A stretch of DNA of 39,167 nucleotides from positions 1 through 39,167 of the forward strand of contig CABQHZ010000003.1 of NCBI GenBank assembly GCA_902464175.1, written 5' to 3'. The notes under the pieces are model-generated. The model was given only the letters and a program-made list of their open reading frames with translations. It was not told where the DNA came from and did no database searches. Positions 35,275 to 39,167 of this stretch are shown here, in pieces (the first letter of the stretch is position 1; each line of letters opens with the position of its first letter). Both the position numbers and the translations under genes were made by a program. This DNA is from an uncultured Collinsella sp. (GTDB lineage: Bacteria; Actinomycetota; Coriobacteriia; Coriobacteriales; Coriobacteriaceae).

Positions 35275-35584
35275 GGAACGGAGTTTCCCAGTCGAGGCTC
35301 ATCCGGAAAGCGCGTCCCACTCTGGAGGCTGATTTCGGGATGAGCTTTCCGGTTGCATGGCCATTGGGAAGCTGCATCCCGTTTCGGTGCGTCATTCCGG
35401 GATGTATTTTCCGCTTCAGTGATCATTGGGAAACCGGGTCCCATTTCAGAGCTAAATTCCGGGACACGCTTTCCCAGACGAGCCCATTGGGGAAACTGTG
35501 TCCCATTCTGAGGTCCCAAACTGGGATGCCGTTTCCCCGAGGAGGCCTATTGGGAAACGGCATCCCATTTCGGCAGCGTGGCCC
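35275..35584. repeat. Five tandem 62-bp repeats, each containing an inverted-repeat hairpin
   Basis: Units begin at 35275, 35337, 35399, 35461 and 35523, exactly 62 bases apart. Each opens with a GGGAnnnnnTTTCCC-like arm, and 29 bases in carries the reverse arm GGGAAAnnnnnTCCC. In the last unit GGGATGCCGTTTCCC (35523-35537) pairs perfectly with GGGAAACGGCATCCC (35552-35566). In the fourth unit GGGACAC...TTTCCC pairs with GGGAAA...GTGTCCC. The middle bases differ between units but still mostly pair within units 4 and 5. Linkers are diverged. The 62-base period is not divisible by three, so it is not coding. Function unknown; it occupies most of the 498-base gap between the riboswitch operon and the GtrA gene. 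Confidence 0.8.
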
Positions 35585-35634
35585 GTTTCATGTGCTCTCA
35601 TCGGCATGCTTAGAAAGCCCGGCAATCATGCTTG

Positions 35635-35674
35635 GCAAACAAAAAACCGGTTGGAATGGGAATTCCAACCGGTT
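35635..35674 (-). terminator. Rho-independent terminator of GtrA-like gene 1 (minus strand)
   Basis: Perfect 13-bp arms: AACCGGTTGGAAT (35645-35657) and ATTCCAACCGGTT (35662-35674). On the minus strand a run of six Ts follows, about 27 bases past the stop of the GtrA-like gene. Confidence 0.87.
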
Positions 35675-35700
35675 ATACATTCAAGCAAATAGTGAATCGA

Positions 35701-36108
35701 CTACGACCGTGCGCCCTCGAGGAAGAAACGGCGGCTGAAGTAGTTGTACCAGGTGACGAGGAACGTGGCGATGGCCTTCATGGCCTGGTAGCCGATGCTC
35801 AAAAACGTGACGCCCACAAACATGTATAGGTCGTTGAGGCCCAGACCGATCACCGACAGGATGGTGAAGATCGTGAACTCGCGCTTGCGGCTCATGCCCT
35901 CGCGATGGTCGAACACGTACTTCATGCTGAGCCAGTAGTTGACTACGACGGACGTGGTAAACGAGACCGTGGTGCTCATCAAAAAGTCGAGGTGAAACAG
36001 CTCGACGAGCGCAATGAGCATACCCCAGTCGATGCCAAAGGAGATAAGACCCACGACAGCGAACTTGAGGAACTGCTTGGTATGAGGTTGTGCCAGTGCC
36101 TTGCGCAC
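35701..36108 (-). CDS. GtrA-like family membrane protein 1
   Basis: A 135-residue protein with four predicted membrane helices, starting KQFLKFAVVGLISFGIDWGMLIALVELF. The family signature F-x-VG-x-x-x...NYxxxxKYVF is present (VVNYWLSMKYVFDH), and the protein ends FSRRFFLEG. GtrA proteins are thought to help flip or pass undecaprenyl-phosphate-linked sugars across the membrane for glycan or teichoic acid decoration. The start is a GTG at 36108, with a weak GGATG site upstream. A paralogue is encoded at 36327-36722. No glycosyltransferase is visible nearby. Confidence 0.85.
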   Translation of the reverse strand: MRKALAQPHTKQFLKFAVVGLISFGIDWGMLIALVELFHLDFLMSTTVSFTTSVVVNYWLSMKYVFDHREGMSRKREFTIFTILSVIGLGLNDLYMFVGVTFLSIGYQAMKAIATFLVTWYNYFSRRFFLEGARS

Positions 36109-36190
36109 GTAATCACATCCAATGCGTTGATGAATCGAGCAGAGGATACTTTAGAGCTTTTGCAAGGGAAACGTAAGGTCTTTGCCAAGA

Positions 36191-36219
36191 ACTATACGAA
36201 CTCGCCAAATAATCAAGAG
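36191..36219 (-). promoter_or_regulatory. Predicted promoter of GtrA-like gene 1 (minus strand)
   Basis: On the minus strand CTCTTG (36219-36214) and TATAGT (36196-36191) are 17 bases apart, about 80 bases before the GTG start. The -10 is good and the -35 poor. Confidence 0.4.
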
Positions 36220-36234
36220 CTAATCCGCAAACGT

Positions 36235-36260
36235 TGAAAATTTGCCCGTAAACGAGCAAA
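36235..36260 (-). terminator. Possible terminator of GtrA-like gene 2 (minus strand)
   Basis: On the minus strand TTTGCTCG pairs with CGGGCAAA (one wobble) around TTTA, followed by TTTTC. It lies about 65 bases past the stop of the gene at 36327. The stem is short. Confidence 0.5.
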
Positions 36261-36326
36261 GCCCACGAACAACACAGCGCTCGACGCGCGTCATCCGTGG
36301 ACATCGTAAAGCTGTAAGGTTGCGAG

Positions 36327-36722
36327 TTACTTGGTCTCGTCGCCTTCCAGGAAGATCTTTCGGGTCACAAAGTTGTAGACCATGACAAGCGCGGTGGCGC
36401 AGATCTTGGCGATATTGGCCTCGAGTCCCAGGCCGGCGTTGAGTGTCAACACGATACCGTCGTTGAGTGCCAGGCCGATCACGGACAGCACGACAAAGAT
36501 AATGAACTCGCGGCGGCGGCTCATGCCCTCCTTGTGTGCAAACACGTACTTCATGCTGGCGAGGTAGTTAAAGATGAGTGAGATGATGAAGCCGCTGGTG
36601 TTGGCGATTAGGATGTTGAGGCCCAGACCGTAGTGGAGCAGATTCATAATGCCAAAGTCGATGACCGTGGCAATGACGCCGACGACGCCAAACTTCATGA
36701 TCTGCGCAAGGAGCTTTTGCAT
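36327..36722 (-). CDS. GtrA-like family membrane protein 2
   Basis: A 131-residue, four-helix GtrA-type protein starting MQKLLAQIMKFGVVGVIATVIDFGIMNLL. The segment FNYLASMKYVFAHKEGMSRRREFIIFVVLSVIGLALND closely parallels MKYVFDHREGMSRKREFTIFTILSVIGLGLND in the protein at 35701, so the two are recent paralogues. ATG 36722 follows AAGGCAGG on the minus strand. A TTG at 36785 would add 21 hydrophilic residues unlike the family. It lies 78 bases after fbp on the same strand and may be co-transcribed with it. Substrate unknown. Confidence 0.85.
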   Translation of the reverse strand: MQKLLAQIMKFGVVGVIATVIDFGIMNLLHYGLGLNILIANTSGFIISLIFNYLASMKYVFAHKEGMSRRREFIIFVVLSVIGLALNDGIVLTLNAGLGLEANIAKICATALVMVYNFVTRKIFLEGDETK

Positions 36723-36800
36723 GGTACCTGCCTTATGGTGGCGCCGGGGCGCCGCGGGGATGACAAACTCAGCAAGTTTAGCCAATCCCCATGGGTGGTG

Positions 36801-38717
36801 CTAGGCGCGCTCCTCGATAGCACCGTTTCTATATGCATCGAGCAGCTGACGCAGGTCTTGGATCTGGCCGCGGATCCTGGCACCGGAATCGGTGTCGCTC
36901 ACCATGCGGCGACGGTCTGCTTGGTCAAAACGGTTGGTCTCGCTCTCGATGTCCACGTTGCGCGTGAGTGCCTCGGCAACCGTCGTAAAGGCCCGGTGCG
37001 ACTTGAGGCGGCAGCCGCGCGAGCTCGAGATGAGCGTGTATCCGGCGATGCCCGTCTTGGGGTGGTAGGCGCGGCAGAAGCCGCCATCGATAACCAGCAG
37101 CTTGCCGCCGGCACGAATGGGCTGCTCGCCCTTGGTGGTCTTGACCGGGGTGTGGCCGTTGATGATATGACCGGTCGGGGAACATGCCATAGGGACGACG
37201 CCAAACTCGTGCATGATGTCGTCGCAGACAGACGGCGATGTGGTGAGCGTGTAGTACGGATCCATCGGCTCGATCCAGGTGCTCTTGTCAGCGATGTAGG
37301 CGCGCTCGAAGGTACGCACCAGGCGTCCGCTCGCGGGCGAGTTAAAGCCGATCCACAGGTACCACATCCAGTCGAGGGCGTCGCGATCGCCCACGCGCCA
37401 GGCGCGACGGGCGATGTGGTCGCAAAAATCGAAATAATCGCGGCCGGCGTGCCACGTGCCCAGGCAGTTCATACTGCTAAAGGTGCCGTCCTCGTTGAGT
37501 GGCACACAGCCATGGAACAATAGGTTGCCGTTGGTGACCTTGTACATCGAGCCGTGCGTGTAGAGGAAATCGATATGGCGATGCAAGTGATCGGCGGTGA
37601 CAAACTCAGACACGAGCTTGTCGATGATGTGCTGCTCCTCGGGCGTGAGCGTATAGGGGTCTGCCGGGTCGACGGTGGGGAAGTCGTTGGTCGTGAGGGG
37701 CCACACGCTGCCGTCGGCGAGCGTGACCGTGCCAGTTTCGTGGTCGATCTTGTCGAGCAGCAGGCGGTCGGTCATGTCGAACTCGGGGTGACGCTGGATG
37801 ATCTGGCCCTCGAGCTTAAAGAGCAGCACGTTGATGGCCTTGATCAGCGGGGTGATGGACTCGCCGGCGGTGTAGGTGGCGTCGGCGAAGGCGACGAGCT
37901 CGCGCAGCGAGATGCCGTAGTCGTTCTCGAGGATCTCGTAGTTGTCGTAGCGCAGGTTATTGCGCAGCACCGTGGCGATGCACGCCGGCTCGCCGGCCGC
38001 GGCGCCCATCCACAGTAGGTCGTGGTTGCCCCACTGGATGTCGAGCGAATGGTAGGTGAGCAGGCGGTCCATAATCTTTGCCGCACCGCCACCGCGGTCG
38101 AAGATGTCACCCACCAGGTGCAGGTGGTCGACGGCTAGGCGCTTAATGAGCGAGGCGAGCGACTCGATAAAGTCGTCGGCGCTCGCGGTCTCCAAGATGG
38201 ACTCTACGATGCGCTCGTGATAGCGCACGCGATAGTTATTCTCGTCCGGATGCGTGTGCAGCAGCTCGTCGATGATGTAGGCGTAGTCGCGCGGGATGGC
38301 CTTACGCACCTTGGAGCGCGTGTAGCGGCTCGAAAGCGAGCGGGCGACCATGATGAGCTGGTCGAGCATCGTCTTGAACCAGGTGGGGGAGTCCTCATGC
38401 TGAGTGCGGACCAGGTCGATCTTCTCGCGCGGGTAGTAGATGAGCGTGCACAGCTCGCCCTTCTCGTCAAAGGAGAGCGTTTCGCCAAAGATTTCGTCGA
38501 CATGCTCGCGCACGACGCCCGAGCAGTTGTTGAGGATGTGCATAAAGGCTTCGTACTCGCCATGCACGTCGCTCATAAAATGCTCAGTGCCCTTTGGCAG
38601 GTTGAGGATGGCCGAGAGGTTGATGATCTCGGTAAACGCGGATTGCTCGGTGGGAAACTGTCTCGACAGCAGGCGCAGATACTTGAAGTCTTGCGGATTG
38701 CGATCGAATGCGACCAT
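36801..38717 (-). CDS. fbp: Fructose-1,6-bisphosphatase class III
   Basis: A 638-residue cytoplasmic gluconeogenic enzyme that removes the C1 phosphate of fructose 1,6-bisphosphate. The length matches class III (Firmicute/actinobacterial type). It has a calcineurin-like metallophosphatase core with metal ligands in SDVHGEYEAF (Asp50, His52), GDIFDRGG near residue 206, GNHD near 231, and HTPVK towards the C-terminus. ATG 38717 follows GGAAGGTG on the minus strand; the open frame extends to 38762 without a better start. A perfect 10-bp inverted repeat lies 28 bases upstream of the start. Confidence 0.96.
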   Translation of the reverse strand: MVAFDRNPQDFKYLRLLSRQFPTEQSAFTEIINLSAILNLPKGTEHFMSDVHGEYEAFMHILNNCSGVVREHVDEIFGETLSFDEKGELCTLIYYPREKIDLVRTQHEDSPTWFKTMLDQLIMVARSLSSRYTRSKVRKAIPRDYAYIIDELLHTHPDENNYRVRYHERIVESILETASADDFIESLASLIKRLAVDHLHLVGDIFDRGGGAAKIMDRLLTYHSLDIQWGNHDLLWMGAAAGEPACIATVLRNNLRYDNYEILENDYGISLRELVAFADATYTAGESITPLIKAINVLLFKLEGQIIQRHPEFDMTDRLLLDKIDHETGTVTLADGSVWPLTTNDFPTVDPADPYTLTPEEQHIIDKLVSEFVTADHLHRHIDFLYTHGSMYKVTNGNLLFHGCVPLNEDGTFSSMNCLGTWHAGRDYFDFCDHIARRAWRVGDRDALDWMWYLWIGFNSPASGRLVRTFERAYIADKSTWIEPMDPYYTLTTSPSVCDDIMHEFGVVPMACSPTGHIINGHTPVKTTKGEQPIRAGGKLLVIDGGFCRAYHPKTGIAGYTLISSSRGCRLKSHRAFTTVAEALTRNVDIESETNRFDQADRRRMVSDTDSGARIRGQIQDLRQLLDAYRNGAIEERA

Positions 38718-38744
38718 GAAACACCTTCCGATAGGGCTGGTAAA

Positions 38745-38774
38745 ACTGATAAACAGCGTCAAACGTTTATCAGT
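38745..38774 (-). promoter_or_regulatory. Candidate operator upstream of fbp
   Basis: ACTGATAAAC (38745-38754) and GTTTATCAGT (38765-38774) are perfect 10-bp inverted repeats separated by 10 bases, 28 bases upstream of the fbp start. No T-run follows, so a repressor site is more likely than a terminator. The remaining 320-base gap to 39038 is AT-richer. It contains a direct repeat of TTTGGTAAAT at 38829 and 38959, each followed by AGTGGA, and the degV promoter. Confidence 0.5.
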
Positions 38775-39000
38775 ATGCGCCGCTTTTGTTTCGATTGGGG
38801 ATGGGCGGCCGAATTGTTAGCCGAACGGTTTGGTAAATCGATTTAGTGGAGGTAGATATGGCGGTTGAGTGGAGACGATAGAGGGTGTTTTCTCAGATAT
38901 TTATGCGTGGGGTCGGTGGAAACGATGGTGGTAAAGATGTTCGCTATTTTTGGTTCGATTTGGTAAATAGTGGACATATGTACCGTATGTAGGCTCACTG

Positions 39001-39009
39001 TGCGATAAT
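39001..39009 (+). promoter_or_regulatory. Predicted extended -10 promoter of the DegV-family gene
   Basis: TGCGATAAT combines a TGn extension with GATAAT, 28 bases before the start codon. No good -35 is visible. Confidence 0.5.
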
Positions 39010-39037
39010 TTGCGCAGCAATGAGTAAGGAGCCTCAT

Positions 39038-39167
39038 ATGAGTGATTTTGTCCTGACCTGTGAATCCGCCGCCGATCGAACTCGGGAGTTCTTTGAATCG
39101 CGCAATATCCCTGTCGTGTGTTTTCATTACGAGATCGACGATGTTGTCTATACGGACGATCTGTATC
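39038..39167 (+). CDS. DegV family protein, 3'-truncated by the window edge
   Basis: The first 43 codons are visible: MSDFVLTCESAADRTREFF, then ESRNIPVVCFHYEID and YTDDLY. This is the N-terminal strand-loop-helix of DegV/FakB fatty-acid-binding proteins, which normally begins with a (T/C)xSxxD motif (here CESAAD) that holds the carboxylate. Family members deliver fatty acids to the FakA kinase. AAGGAG at 39026-39031 precedes ATG 39038. The rest lies outside the window. Confidence 0.85.
   Translation, partial: MSDFVLTCESAADRTREFFESRNIPVVCFHYEIDDVVYTDDLY

Noticed and set aside
35275..35584. CRISPR array
   Set aside because: Whole 62-bp units are related, including the linkers in part, and the repeats are imperfect inverted pairs. 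There are no unique spacers between identical repeats and no cas genes.
35340..35738. Open frames within the 62-bp array
   Set aside because: The array period is 62 bases, not a multiple of three, so repeated peptides in these frames come from the DNA repeat and not from a coding repeat.

Overview
The window is a GC-rich, densely coded bacterial chromosome segment. It looks like a gut actinobacterium of the class Coriobacteriia, closest in feel to Collinsella. That placement is an inference from gene content and composition, not from a search. Supporting signs are the high-GC codon bias, an anaerobe's superoxide reductase, a formyl-/methenyl-/methylene-THF enzyme set (Fhs, FchA, FolD), a class III fructose-bisphosphatase, a C69 dipeptidase and several large surface proteins. 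No rRNA, tRNA, prophage or CRISPR array was seen.

Layout. 1-11998: the 3' part of dnaE, a SWIM/SNF2 helicase, a superoxide reductase with a cysteine-poor N-terminal domain, a NAD-synthetase-like protein that has lost its signature catalytic residues, a structured intergenic element, and the ruvC-ruvA-ruvB operon. 12076-18228: fhs with promoter and terminator, a membrane protein with an extracytoplasmic PASTA-like region, a convergent CDF metal transporter, a double zinc-ribbon protein and a small PH-like protein. 18254-22565 (minus strand): a probable Tat-exported, cell-wall-anchored phosphatidylinositol phospholipase C and two tandem paralogous lipoproteins. 22836-24431: an fchA-folD operon. 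24465-24703: an AT-rich element with long terminal inverted repeats. 24786-28648: a C69 dipeptidase, a phasin-like protein and an ABC1/UbiB kinase-like protein. 28647-35265: a promoter and cobalamin riboswitch in front of a 1,794-residue surface protein and a second membrane-anchored protein, both carrying DUF4430 (transcobalamin-like) domains. 35275-35584: five copies of an exact-period 62-bp repeat that fold as hairpins. 35635-38774 (minus strand): fbp and two GtrA-like membrane proteins. 39038-end: the start of a DegV-family gene.

How the parts work together. Fhs (formate + THF to formyl-THF), FchA (methenyl-THF cyclohydrolase) and FolD (methylene-THF dehydrogenase) together run one-carbon transfer. 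The FolD here lacks the lysine and glutamine associated with cyclohydrolase activity, which explains why fchA sits immediately in front of it. The riboswitch and the DUF4430 pair look like a vitamin B12 capture module on the cell surface, and this is the most interesting candidate system in the window. The 62-bp hairpin array directly behind it and the AT-rich inverted-repeat element behind folD are the main non-coding structures that known gene families do not explain.
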